NCBI GenBank assembly: GCA_025454875.1
Contig: JALONP010000008.1
Location: forward strand, 102,616-166,615
Direction: 5' to 3'
DNA from: Bacteroidia bacterium
GTDB taxonomy: Bacteria > Bacteroidota > Bacteroidia > UKL13-3
DNA length: 64,000 nt
This document shows positions 23,250 through 31,701 of the stretch, in pieces. Numbering within the stretch: the stretch's first letter is position 1; every line of letters begins with the position of its first letter. A program made the translations under genes and the position numbers. Under the pieces are notes generated by a model, which ran no database searches, was not told where the DNA came from, and worked only from the letters and a program-made list of their open reading frames with translations.

Positions 23250-25631
23250 CTACAACTTCACACCAATTCCTACATACCAAGTTCTACCATCTGCAGGCAA
23301 TAAACCCGGGCCTGGATACCCATTCGCTCTGCGTGTAAAATAAGATGCATTGAATACATTGTTAATACCTGCATTAATATTGTATCGTTTGTAAAATGTA
23401 TAACTAGCACTCCAATCCGCAACTTCATATGATGGAATTAAACCAACAGTTGCTGCCGCATTTGATGTACGCGTATTAAGTGCATCGCTGTATACTTGAT
23501 CCACCATACTGTATTGAAAAGTTGTAGCAAAAGATTTGTAACGATAAGTGAGACCAAATCGGTGAACATAACCGGGAGCATTCTCCACCTTTTTCCCTTT
23601 TTGGCTTTTTGTCACATCAGGATTATTCCATTCTGTATACGTTGCATTCACAAACGCCATGGATGCAAATAAACTAATTTGACCTCCCTTAAATTGTTTG
23701 AACAACGCTGTAGGCGTGCATTCTATATAACTTTCAATCCCCCTACTTTGTGATGCCCCAATATTGGTACGGAAGTTTTTACCATTTACTAAATACGTTC
23801 CTACTCTATTGCCGTAATGCAAGTAAAATGCACTTACATCAAAACTTATCAAGTTGCCTACAGAGCCTCTGTATCCTAAATCTATATTGTATCCTTTTGC
23901 ATCTCTTAGATTTTCATCAATCGAATCATTGGTAGCTGGAGTAATATCTGTAAACTGAACTGGCCGGTACGCTTGGGTGTAGTTTGCATAAACATTGGTA
24001 TTGCCTGTAACAGCATACTGTGTACCAACTCCGAACAATGCAAAATTTCTCGCACTGGTTTGATTTGACGTGCGGCCATCAAAAGTTCCTGCCGAAGCAT
24101 TTTGCAAATACTCTAAACGCATGCCTGGAGTGATGCTCCAACGTGAACCAATAGCAAACATGTTTTCTGCAAACAATGCAATATTTCGTGCACCAAAATC
24201 CAAATCACGCTTTAAAACGGTCGACTCAGCACTCATGTCAAATTCAGTTCCCCTGTTTCCGTTGATGTTTTGAATACGATCTGTATTGCCTTTGTAGGCA
24301 CGAAACCCGATGGCCAAATGGCTTTTTTGTTGCCCCAATGAATAGGTAAATAAATGCCTTGCTTCCACACCAAAATTGGTGTATAAATCACGATCAATTG
24401 TTCTTTTGTTGTATTGTCCTGTAACTGCACTAATCAAATCAGGTGTGTTGATTGCACTCATATAACCAATACTGGAACGGTTACCTGTTAATGCAAACGC
24501 TTTTACCTGCAACTGATGGCGAAGGTTGAATTGATAAACGATTGTTGCTGCAGCAATATTCCATTTCAAATCAAACCAATTGCGACCGCGAACAGATTGA
24601 CGTGCACTGATTGCAAACATCGAATCAGTAAGTCCGCCAGGTTGTTGTACCAATTGATCCATGCGTGTGTATTCGAAATTGATGTTTAACTTTTTGGTAA
24701 ATTGGTACCCAACATTTACAAAACCGTTCCAAGTATCATAGCCATTGTTTTGGCGCCATCCATCACTTCTGCGGTAGTTGATATTGGCATAATATGAAAA
24801 CTTGCCTAAGGTGCCACCCACTGCATTAAATGTGCTGAACATTCCATACGCGCCAACGGTTTGCATCGACTCAACACCCACTTTTTTGCCACTTACCGAG
24901 CGCTTTTTAACATAATTAACAACTCCGCCAAACTGAGGTCCATACTGCAATGATGCTGCTCCACGGATCACTTCAATTCGATCAAGCGATTCCACCGATG
25001 GAGTGTAATATGCTTCTGGATAACCAAACGGATCGGCCGCAATATCATAGCCGTTTTGACGCGTATTAAATTCCCACATTCTATTCGGACTCAAACCGCG
25101 CGAGGCAATACCCATTTGTACTCCACTACCATCGTTTTCCCAAACATGAATTCCGGGAACCTTTGCAAAAACCTGCCTGGTATTGTTTTGGGCAAGATTG
25201 GCTGTGGCAGTTGAAAGACGTACGACTTCATTTTTTTTACCCGCGTAAATAACATTGTCTTTTACATCGGGCATGCGTTCAATACCTCTGTTAATTTGAG
25301 CGGTAACAGAAGCCTCTTGCAATTGAATGGTTTTGGCAACAATTAGTTTTGGCAATACCAATTGTTCATCTTCTTGTTGAATGGTAAATGTGGTTAGCCA
25401 AACGTTTTGGCCATTTACAACCGTTGTTAATTCATAACTGCCTTTTAGCAATCCAGCAAACACAAACTCACCGAGTTGGTCGGTGGTTGCAGTTAACCCA
25501 TTCGATAAATAAACTTCCTTGAGTAACAGCGGTTGGCCCGACTCTGCATATAAAACACCTTTTAATTGAGCGGCTGAAACCCCAACTGAAGTAAGCCATA
25601 ACGCCATCCATAATACATATTTTGAGTGCAT
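23250..25631 (-). CDS. TonB-dependent outer-membrane receptor, FecA-like
   Basis: The product (793 residues from the ATG at 25631) has a signal peptide, an N-terminal carboxypeptidase-regulatory-like beta domain (about residues 20-90), a plug with the conserved RGLSPNRMWEFN and IEVIRGAASLQYGPQFGGVVNY segments, and a 22-stranded barrel ending in the terminal strand WYVGIGVKL. The plug and barrel resemble ferric-citrate and siderophore receptors. It imports an iron complex or similar ligand with TonB energy. No SusD partner is adjacent, so polysaccharide uptake is unlikely. It is a single gene, tandem to the AlkB gene. Confidence 0.92.
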   Translation of the reverse strand: MHSKYVLWMALWLTSVGVSAAQLKGVLYAESGQPLLLKEVYLSNGLTATTDQLGEFVFAGLLKGSYELTTVVNGQNVWLTTFTIQQEDEQLVLPKLIVAKTIQLQEASVTAQINRGIERMPDVKDNVIYAGKKNEVVRLSTATANLAQNNTRQVFAKVPGIHVWENDGSGVQMGIASRGLSPNRMWEFNTRQNGYDIAADPFGYPEAYYTPSVESLDRIEVIRGAASLQYGPQFGGVVNYVKKRSVSGKKVGVESMQTVGAYGMFSTFNAVGGTLGKFSYYANINYRRSDGWRQNNGYDTWNGFVNVGYQFTKKLNINFEYTRMDQLVQQPGGLTDSMFAISARQSVRGRNWFDLKWNIAAATIVYQFNLRHQLQVKAFALTGNRSSIGYMSAINTPDLISAVTGQYNKRTIDRDLYTNFGVEARHLFTYSLGQQKSHLAIGFRAYKGNTDRIQNINGNRGTEFDMSAESTVLKRDLDFGARNIALFAENMFAIGSRWSITPGMRLEYLQNASAGTFDGRTSNQTSARNFALFGVGTQYAVTGNTNVYANYTQAYRPVQFTDITPATNDSIDENLRDAKGYNIDLGYRGSVGNLISFDVSAFYLHYGNRVGTYLVNGKNFRTNIGASQSRGIESYIECTPTALFKQFKGGQISLFASMAFVNATYTEWNNPDVTKSQKGKKVENAPGYVHRFGLTYRYKSFATTFQYSMVDQVYSDALNTRTSNAAATVGLIPSYEVADWSASYTFYKRYNINAGINNVFNASYFTRRANGYPGPGLLPADGRTWYVGIGVKL

Positions 25632-25693
25632 CTCTTTGCGGAATTGATGCGGCAAAAATATATTATTTATAATTAGTCTAAATTAAATTAATG

Positions 25694-25705
25694 TGATATT
25701 TATCA
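25694..25705. promoter_or_regulatory. Possible CRP/FNR-like palindrome upstream of the TonB receptor
   Basis: TGATATTTATCA is a perfect TGATA-N2-TATCA inverted repeat. Extended, TTGATAAATATCAC on the minus strand differs by one base from the FNR consensus TTGAT-N4-ATCAA. It lies 62 bases before the receptor ATG. Short AT-rich palindromes are frequent by chance here, so support is weak. Confidence 0.25.
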
Positions 25706-25712
25706 AACACAT

Positions 25713-26729
25713 TTACCTCCGATCCAAAATCGGATGAATGATTTTGCGCCACAATGGTGGAATAAGTGCCGGAAGAATTAAGCTTGGATAACCAGCAGGC
25801 AATACCGGGCTTTTTGGATAAGATTGCAATGTGTGAAACGGTTTGGAGGCATAATAATGGTGATCTGCATGTCGGCTTAAATCCACCAAAAAAAACCGGC
25901 TCACAAACAAATCGCTTTGCCAACTGTGCAATTCGGTCACACGCTCATTTTCACTTCTGCTTAATCCATAATGCTCAATATAATTTACATACTCCAATAA
26001 AAAATTAGCGAGTATGCATTGCACAAACCAAGCGGCTAAAGCAATCCAACCTGCCAGCAAAACCATGCAGGTATCAAATAGAAAGTGGTATACAAATTGG
26101 CGCACCATGTAATTATTCCAACTAAATACTGATTTACCAATCTTTTCTAATCGTTCTTTTTCCAATTTCCATGCACTTTGTATTTGCCCCAAGCCACTGC
26201 TTACAAAAAAACCATACAATGATTGCCCACGTTTTGCCGATGCCGAATCTTTTTCGGTACCAACCCATTTGTGATGCACACGCAAATGCTCAATAAAAAA
26301 GTAAAAGTTACCAGCGGTAAATAATAAAAACTTTCCCGCCCATTGTGCTGCTTTTGCTTTTCGATGAATGAACTCATGCGCAACAACAATGGCTCCACTC
26401 CCGCTGTACACGCCCATACTTAGCGCACATAAAAACAAATCACCATCCGCATGAATATGGTTACGTGCAGCAAATACAAACGAAGCAATACATGCTATTT
26501 GCAATGGAACATGTAATCCTAATATAAGATTGGGAGTTGTGTCATGCTCACCGCTATGCTGATCGCTCAAAAGCGGTTTACTCATCCAATCAATCATTCC
26601 CAATACAATAAGCGAAAAAATAAGGTTTGCTGCCGCATACCAAGTGCCACTATGCAGGTTTCCGTATACAACCAATATCCCTGGCAATAGACTTAAACTG
26701 TATAAAAGATTTCTTGTAGTTGGATTCAT
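25713..26729 (-). CDS. AlkB-type membrane hydroxylase (alkane 1-monooxygenase family)
   Basis: The 338-residue membrane protein has the eight-histidine di-iron signature: HEFIH near residue 118, HLRVHH, and LSRHADHHYYASKPFHTL near residue 287, plus NYIEHYGL, the diagnostic HYG segment of AlkB. About six transmembrane segments surround these motifs. AlkB enzymes hydroxylate terminal methyl groups of medium-chain alkanes or related fatty chains, with rubredoxin as electron donor; no rubredoxin gene is next to it. Substrate use is therefore uncertain. Confidence 0.9.
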   Translation of the reverse strand: MNPTTRNLLYSLSLLPGILVVYGNLHSGTWYAAANLIFSLIVLGMIDWMSKPLLSDQHSGEHDTTPNLILGLHVPLQIACIASFVFAARNHIHADGDLFLCALSMGVYSGSGAIVVAHEFIHRKAKAAQWAGKFLLFTAGNFYFFIEHLRVHHKWVGTEKDSASAKRGQSLYGFFVSSGLGQIQSAWKLEKERLEKIGKSVFSWNNYMVRQFVYHFLFDTCMVLLAGWIALAAWFVQCILANFLLEYVNYIEHYGLSRSENERVTELHSWQSDLFVSRFFLVDLSRHADHHYYASKPFHTLQSYPKSPVLPAGYPSLILPALIPPLWRKIIHPILDRR

Positions 26730-26813
26730 ACTGCCAACTTACAAAAGAAAGATGAATCAAAAAATAGAGGTTACTTTTCTTAACAATTGACTTACCAGAT
26801 AAAACCAATAAAA

Positions 26814-27656
26814 TTATTGTTCATAAACATAATCTTGGCTTGTATAAGTCATTGCTGAAACAACAATTACTTTACCATTGGCATCTGTAACTTGCTCTTG
26901 ATTTGCCCGCCCAACATGAATGGTAATGATGGCACCATAAGGAATACCAACTAACATAGAAGCTGTAATATCATGTTGACCGTTATCCGTTACATAAACT
27001 GGATCATTAAAAAAAGACGCTAGTGGATACGTAGGATTTTTGAGGTTTGATCGGAGGCCATTGTACTCTACCATTATTACTACATCTTCTTGATTGTTTA
27101 TGTCTTGATTCCAATAAATGGTTTTAGGTAGGCTTGTTGACCGAATGATGGGCGTAGAGGCAGACCAAGGTTCTGGTACCATATAAATCTCTTCAGGAAC
27201 ATACATGGTCAGTGAACTAGGCGCATAACCAGAACCACCGCCAACTTCAAATATTACATTGCTGCCAAACTGACCTGCATTAACAGGGTCGTTTGCTTGC
27301 GATCTTTCAAAATAATATGTCCACCTACCAAGTTTTGTAGAATCTGGTGGCAAAGAAATGCTACCCCAACTCACATTGCCCACATTTAACCCTCGGGTTA
27401 AAGGATTATCGTAAAAAGTGGCATCACCTAAATAATAGGCTGTTTGATGCAAAGTGCCCGATGTATCTTTCCAACTTTGACAAGCTGCATTGTATTGAAT
27501 ACTTCCATCGCAGGGTGTATTGCCAAAACCGAATAACCCGGTTGCTCTAAAAGGAAAAGTAGGAACCTCATCAACACTTCTAGGAAGTGGGTCTTTTTGG
27601 CAAGAAAAAAACATCATTGTTCCAAAAATGTACAAGAACAGCCGATGTGAGTGCAT
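26814..27656 (-). CDS. Hypothetical lipoprotein
   Basis: The product (280 residues from the ATG at 27656; a TTG further upstream is a poorer start) has a lipoprotein signal with lipobox MFFSC near residue 20. A mature domain of likely beta structure follows, rich in Gly, Tyr, Trp and Pro (SQANDPVNAGQFGSNVIFEVGGGSGYAP, LGRWTYYFERS). I do not recognise a family. It follows histidine ammonia-lyase by 23 bases on the same strand, so the two may be co-transcribed, though a functional link is not obvious. Confidence 0.7.
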   Translation of the reverse strand: MHSHRLFLYIFGTMMFFSCQKDPLPRSVDEVPTFPFRATGLFGFGNTPCDGSIQYNAACQSWKDTSGTLHQTAYYLGDATFYDNPLTRGLNVGNVSWGSISLPPDSTKLGRWTYYFERSQANDPVNAGQFGSNVIFEVGGGSGYAPSSLTMYVPEEIYMVPEPWSASTPIIRSTSLPKTIYWNQDINNQEDVVIMVEYNGLRSNLKNPTYPLASFFNDPVYVTDNGQHDITASMLVGIPYGAIITIHVGRANQEQVTDANGKVIVVSAMTYTSQDYVYEQ

Positions 27657-27679
27657 AAGGTAATACTTACTCAATTATA

Positions 27680-29173
27680 CTATAACCCCTTTAAAAAAGC
27701 AACCGCCTTCTCCATGTCTACATGAATAATGCGGTCGGCATCCATAAACGGAACTTGTTTTCTAAATTCACCCGCGAATTGTTCTACTGATATGGAACTT
27801 TTTAATGGCCGCCTATACTCCAACGCTTGCGCTGCATTGAGCAATTCAATGGCCAATACCCGCTCAGTATTATTTACTACTCGCAAACATTTTGTTGCTG
27901 CATTTGCCCCCATACTCACATGGTCTTCTTGCCCGTTGCTGCTTACAATGCTATCTACTGAGGCTGGTGTACATAATTGTTTACTCTGACTAACAATAGA
28001 CGCTGCAGTATATTGTGGAATCATCATGCCTGAATGCAAGCCAGGATTAGTGGCAAGAAATGGTGGCAACCCTCTTTGTCCGGAAATTAACTGATAGGTT
28101 CTACGCTCCGATATGCTTCCCAACTCTGCCAATGCAATAGCCAAAAAATCCAATACCAAGGCAAGTGGTTGTCCATGAAAATTTCCCCCTGATACAATTA
28201 AATCATCTTCAACAAATACATTCGGATTATCGGTTACAGAATTGATTTCGGTTTCAATTACAGATGCCACATACGCAAACGTGTCTTTGCTTGCTCCATG
28301 CACTTGCGGAATACACCTGAATGCATATGGATCTTGCACTTGCTCTTTGGCACGATTGGCAATCGCACTGCCTTCCAGTAATTGCCTAATGGTAGCCGCT
28401 GTTTCAACTTGACCTTTATGCGCTCGTACAGCGTGTAACTGCTTTGTAAATGGTTCTAACTTGGCATCAAAAGCATCAATGGAAAGTGCTGCAATATGAT
28501 CTGCCTGTTTTGACAAACGTTGTGAGGTTAAGATGCAATGAACCGCGTAAGCCAGCATGAATTGTGTTCCATTGATTAATGCCAATCCTTCCTTTGATTG
28601 CAATGCAATAGGTGGTAAATTATACTCCGCTTGTAGTACTTTGGCTTCATGCTGCTGATACCCGTTTGGGGTATGCATCCAAAATAGACCCTCGCCAAAA
28701 AGTGGTAAACACAAATGTGCCAATGGCGCCAAATCGCCTGAGGCGCCTAGTGATCCTTGTTCGTAAACAACAGGCAAAATATTGTGGTTAAAAAAATACA
28801 CCAAACGTTCAACTGTTTCAACCTGCACCCCACTGTGTCCATAACTCAACGATTGAATTTTAAGCAACAACATCAACTTCACAATTTCTTGCGGCACGGT
28901 ATCGCCAAAACCGCAAGCATGCGAACGTAGTAAATTGTATTGCAGTTGCTCCAATTCATCGTTTGAAATTTGTGTATTGCACAAAGAACCAAAACCTGTA
29001 TTAATACCATAAAAAACAGCATTCGGGTCCTGCATTTTTTTATTCAAATACTCGCGGCAACTCACGATACGTTGTTTTGCATCTGATGAAAGCACAAGCT
29101 GCTTTTGCTCCTGTATAATAGAGGCAATATCTTTTAACGTAAGTGTTGAGTTTATTTCAAATAGGTGATTCAT
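27680..29173 (-). CDS. hutH: Histidine ammonia-lyase (aromatic amino acid lyase family)
   Basis: Removes ammonia from histidine to give urocanate. The 497-residue product has the MIO-forming triad Ala144-Ser145-Gly146 in GSLGASGDLAPLAH, the Tyr-loop segment FYGINTGFGSL (residues 54-64) and NLLRSHACG. The Ser-His pair there (residues 84-85) is the selectivity position that favours histidine over tyrosine or phenylalanine. Length fits HutH. No urocanase or other hut gene is adjacent, so it may act alone or serve a different pathway; a lipoprotein gene follows it. Confidence 0.85.
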   Translation of the reverse strand: MNHLFEINSTLTLKDIASIIQEQKQLVLSSDAKQRIVSCREYLNKKMQDPNAVFYGINTGFGSLCNTQISNDELEQLQYNLLRSHACGFGDTVPQEIVKLMLLLKIQSLSYGHSGVQVETVERLVYFFNHNILPVVYEQGSLGASGDLAPLAHLCLPLFGEGLFWMHTPNGYQQHEAKVLQAEYNLPPIALQSKEGLALINGTQFMLAYAVHCILTSQRLSKQADHIAALSIDAFDAKLEPFTKQLHAVRAHKGQVETAATIRQLLEGSAIANRAKEQVQDPYAFRCIPQVHGASKDTFAYVASVIETEINSVTDNPNVFVEDDLIVSGGNFHGQPLALVLDFLAIALAELGSISERRTYQLISGQRGLPPFLATNPGLHSGMMIPQYTAASIVSQSKQLCTPASVDSIVSSNGQEDHVSMGANAATKCLRVVNNTERVLAIELLNAAQALEYRRPLKSSISVEQFAGEFRKQVPFMDADRIIHVDMEKAVAFLKGL

Positions 29174-29235
29174 GTTTTACAATGATATTATTTTTTGCCA
29201 CTGATTAGCGCAGATTAAATTGACAAGGCAATCAA

Positions 29236-29326
29236 GCCGCAGATTACGCAAATTTATTTTAGCTAATTATGTGCAAATATTATCTGCGTTAAATTGAGTT
29301 TTAACCTAATCTGTGTAATCTGAGGC
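29236..29326. repeat. Imperfect inverted repeat with recurring CAGATTA motif
   Basis: Arms 29236-29254 and 29308-29326 match in 16 of 19 positions as inverted repeats built on GC(C)NCAGATTAC(G/A)CA. The CAGATTA core also occurs at about 29211, and a complementary ATCTGCG at 29282, allowing nested stems. It fills the gap between hisS and hutH. Such GCAGATTACGCA-type palindromes resemble dispersed repeats of Bacteroidota. It may also end hisS transcription. Confidence 0.5.
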
Positions 29327-29333
29327 TGCTTTT

Positions 29334-30989
29334 TTATTTCAGATTATCTACTATTTCGTTTATACTTAATTCTTGCTGTGTACCTTTGGTTAAATCTTTC
29401 AGCACCAGTTTTCCCGATTGCATTTCAGTATCTCCAATAATCATTGCATATGGAATATGCAAGGCATTGGCATAATCCAATTGTTTGCCCAACTTTTTTA
29501 AATCGGGATACAACTCAGCGGCAATACCCGCATCACGCAATTGGCGAAGTGGCGCAAGTGCATATGCTTGGGTTGCTTGATCAAAGGTACAAATCAATAC
29601 CCTGGTACTTGTAGTATTTAAACCATTTGGAAACAATTTGAGTTCTTCCATCACATCATAAATGCGATCCAATCCAAAACTAATTCCAACGCCACTTACA
29701 TTGGGTAATCCAAAAATACCCGTAAGGTTATCGTATCGACCTCCACCGCCAATGCTTGATTTAAGTGAACCTTCGGTTGATACCACTTCAAAAATAGCTC
29801 CTGTATAATAACTTAAACCGCGGGCGAGACTAAAGTCTAATTTTAAATTGATTTGTTGACTGGTTGTTTGAGTGATTGGTTGAATAGCCGCTATGATAAA
29901 CTCCAATTCATTAATTCCTTTTATCCCTTCTGCTGAATGCTGTAATTTAGTTTTGAGTGTATTTAAAACAACTTCATTTTCTCCTTTGATGGAGATTATT
30001 TCAAACAACTTATCGAGTTCTGATTCCGAAAACTTTTGTTCGCTTAATTCTTTGCGAACCCCTTCTTCACCAATTTTATCCAACTTATCAATTGCAACTG
30101 CGATGGTGTTCATGTATTCAACAGACTTTACCACTTCCGCAATTCCAGCTAATACCTTTCGGTTATTCATTCGCAATTCGTAGTGCGTTATTCCCAATTT
30201 GGTAAATGCTTCATCGTATATCTGAATCAAATCTACCTCGTTTAACAAACTATCGCTTCCTACCACATCAGCATCACATTGCCAAAACTCGCGGTAACGT
30301 CCTTTTTGCGGCCTATCGGCACGCCATACCGGTTGCATTTGGTAGCGCTTAAACGGAAACGTAATTTCATTGCGGTTCATTACCACATAACGTGCAAAAG
30401 GAACAGTTAAATCGTAGCGAAGGCCTTTTTCAGTATTTGTAGGATTAACATTTCCAACAAGATTAAAATAACTCTCAATAGTTGGTTTAACAATAGATAT
30501 TAACTTATCTATCACATGATCCGAGTTAGATTTAATATCATTCAGGTTTGAAAACAACTCATTCGAAACTTCAAGAATTATTTGTGCTATTGTCTTTTTA
30601 TCAGAAGGTGTAATTTGTTGATTATAGCTAATAAAATGCCCATCAATTCCCCTAATATTAGCATTAAAAGCATTTTTGTAATCACTACTAACATCTTTTA
30701 ACGTATCACTAATTATTTTTCTAATAATTTCGACAGTATAGCTAATCAGTAAGTTCCTTCTATGATCAAAACTACCAGAATCTAATATCCTAAACAACAA
30801 TTTATCCCCTTCATCGCCATACTTTCCTTCGAGTGTGGTAAGGTTTTCCATGGTTGGTGTTTCAATGGGCATAAAGCCATACTTTTTAAACACACCTTCA
30901 ATGGTATTTAAAATATACTTGCGCTTTTGCACTTCGGCTGGGCCAAAATCGCGGGTACCTTTGGGAATTGTTGGTTTGTTTGCTGCCAT
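29334..30989 (-). CDS. hisS: Histidyl-tRNA synthetase with an insertion in the catalytic core
   Basis: Charges tRNA-His with histidine. The 551-residue product is roughly 100 residues longer than most bacterial HisRS. It has class II motif 1 in its N-terminal part (KGTRDFGPAEVQKRKYI), motif 2 around RYREFWQCDADVVG, the histidine-binding loops LARGLSYYTGAIFE and SIGGGGRYDN, and an anticodon-binding domain at the end. Between LFRILDSGSF and GLRYDLTVPFARY, where relatives have a short linker, about 90 residues (75-167) rich in Ile, Asn, Ser and Lys are inserted. The frame is intact and all catalytic motifs are present, so the enzyme is probably active. Confidence 0.95.
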   Translation of the reverse strand: MAANKPTIPKGTRDFGPAEVQKRKYILNTIEGVFKKYGFMPIETPTMENLTTLEGKYGDEGDKLLFRILDSGSFDHRRNLLISYTVEIIRKIISDTLKDVSSDYKNAFNANIRGIDGHFISYNQQITPSDKKTIAQIILEVSNELFSNLNDIKSNSDHVIDKLISIVKPTIESYFNLVGNVNPTNTEKGLRYDLTVPFARYVVMNRNEITFPFKRYQMQPVWRADRPQKGRYREFWQCDADVVGSDSLLNEVDLIQIYDEAFTKLGITHYELRMNNRKVLAGIAEVVKSVEYMNTIAVAIDKLDKIGEEGVRKELSEQKFSESELDKLFEIISIKGENEVVLNTLKTKLQHSAEGIKGINELEFIIAAIQPITQTTSQQINLKLDFSLARGLSYYTGAIFEVVSTEGSLKSSIGGGGRYDNLTGIFGLPNVSGVGISFGLDRIYDVMEELKLFPNGLNTTSTRVLICTFDQATQAYALAPLRQLRDAGIAAELYPDLKKLGKQLDYANALHIPYAMIIGDTEMQSGKLVLKDLTKGTQQELSINEIVDNLK

Positions 30990-31118
30990 TCGTTATTGAT
31001 TGTTGGTTATTGGGCAATGGTAATTGGACATTAGTCATCGGGCATTGGTCATTCCGCAATGAATCTAATTGAACAAGACGTTGCCAAAGCAGCGAAAATA
31101 CACAAAGGAAAATGAAAT
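30990..31118. other. Degenerate ATTGG-type repeat region between hisS and the toxin gene
   Basis: From about 31000 to 31060 the sequence repeats variants of ATTGGNCATT (GTTGGTTATTGGGCAATGG, then TTGGACATTAGTCATCGG). It is low-complexity intergenic DNA without a coding frame. Similar short tracts occur after gmk's start (1209-1240) and after purH (34554-34600). Confidence 0.35.
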
Positions 31119-31419
31119 CTATGGATTGAGTTTGGAAGGGTTTTGGCGAGAGTCGAAGATACGAATGATAACGAGGTTACTTCCTTCAACTCTATAAAAA
31201 AGTTTGTAATTTACTGAAACGGAAACCAGATAATCGTTTCGATTCAAAGAATAAATCCTTATGTCCAATTGTTGGATTAGTGCTTAATAATTCAATATGA
31301 GCGAGAATACCTTGTTCGATATTTTCAGCAATGGTATAGGCATAAGAACTTAGATAGTATGAAAGTATTGCTTCAAAGTCCGTTAATGCTTCATTTGAGT
31401 AAACAATGGTAAGTTTCAT
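31119..31419 (-). pseudogene. ParE/RelE-family toxin, frameshifted
   Basis: The first 60 residues from the ATG at 31419 (MKLTIVYSNEALTDFEAIL onward) fit the ParE/RelE ribosome- or gyrase-targeting toxin fold, but this frame stops early at 31192 after FSKLQTFL. Reading one base over from about 31236 restores a normal ParE C-terminus: DYLVSVSVNYKLFYRVEG, then NLVIIRIFDSRQNP, ending with TAG at 31119. The joined product of about 99 residues has the family length. One base too many near 31230-31240 explains it, by mutation or sequencing error. The antitoxin gene is immediately upstream and intact. Confidence 0.75.
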
Positions 31420-31668
31420 TTACCTACCCATGATGATATTCAATCTTTTATTAACTTCTTCTTGTGTATGTACTCTTCCCTGTGCAACACTATCTAAACC
31501 TGCTTGTATTCTTGCCTCATATTCCTCAACACTCAAAGGTTTCATCGTATCTTTATACAACTCTGCCTTAAGCTCATCCAATAAATGTTGAACATGTTGC
31601 ATGGCTTCAATATCATTTGCTTGTTGAAGCGACTCGATAATTTGTTGCTTAAGTTCTGTGGTTGACAT
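31420..31668 (-). CDS. Antitoxin of the ParE-type toxin
   Basis: The 82-residue acidic protein from the ATG at 31668 is helical, with ELKQQIIESLQQANDIEAMQHVQ in the N-terminal half and a C-terminal segment PLSVEEYEARIQAGLDSV. This resembles the small antitoxins paired with ParE toxins in Bacteroidota, whose C-terminal part wraps the toxin. Its stop is directly next to the toxin ATG, so translation is coupled. It should neutralise the toxin and repress the operon, by analogy. Confidence 0.75.
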   Translation of the reverse strand: MSTTELKQQIIESLQQANDIEAMQHVQHLLDELKAELYKDTMKPLSVEEYEARIQAGLDSVAQGRVHTQEEVNKRLNIIMGR

Positions 31669-31701
31669 ACACTTTAAATTGACACTCAAATATACAGTTT
31701 T

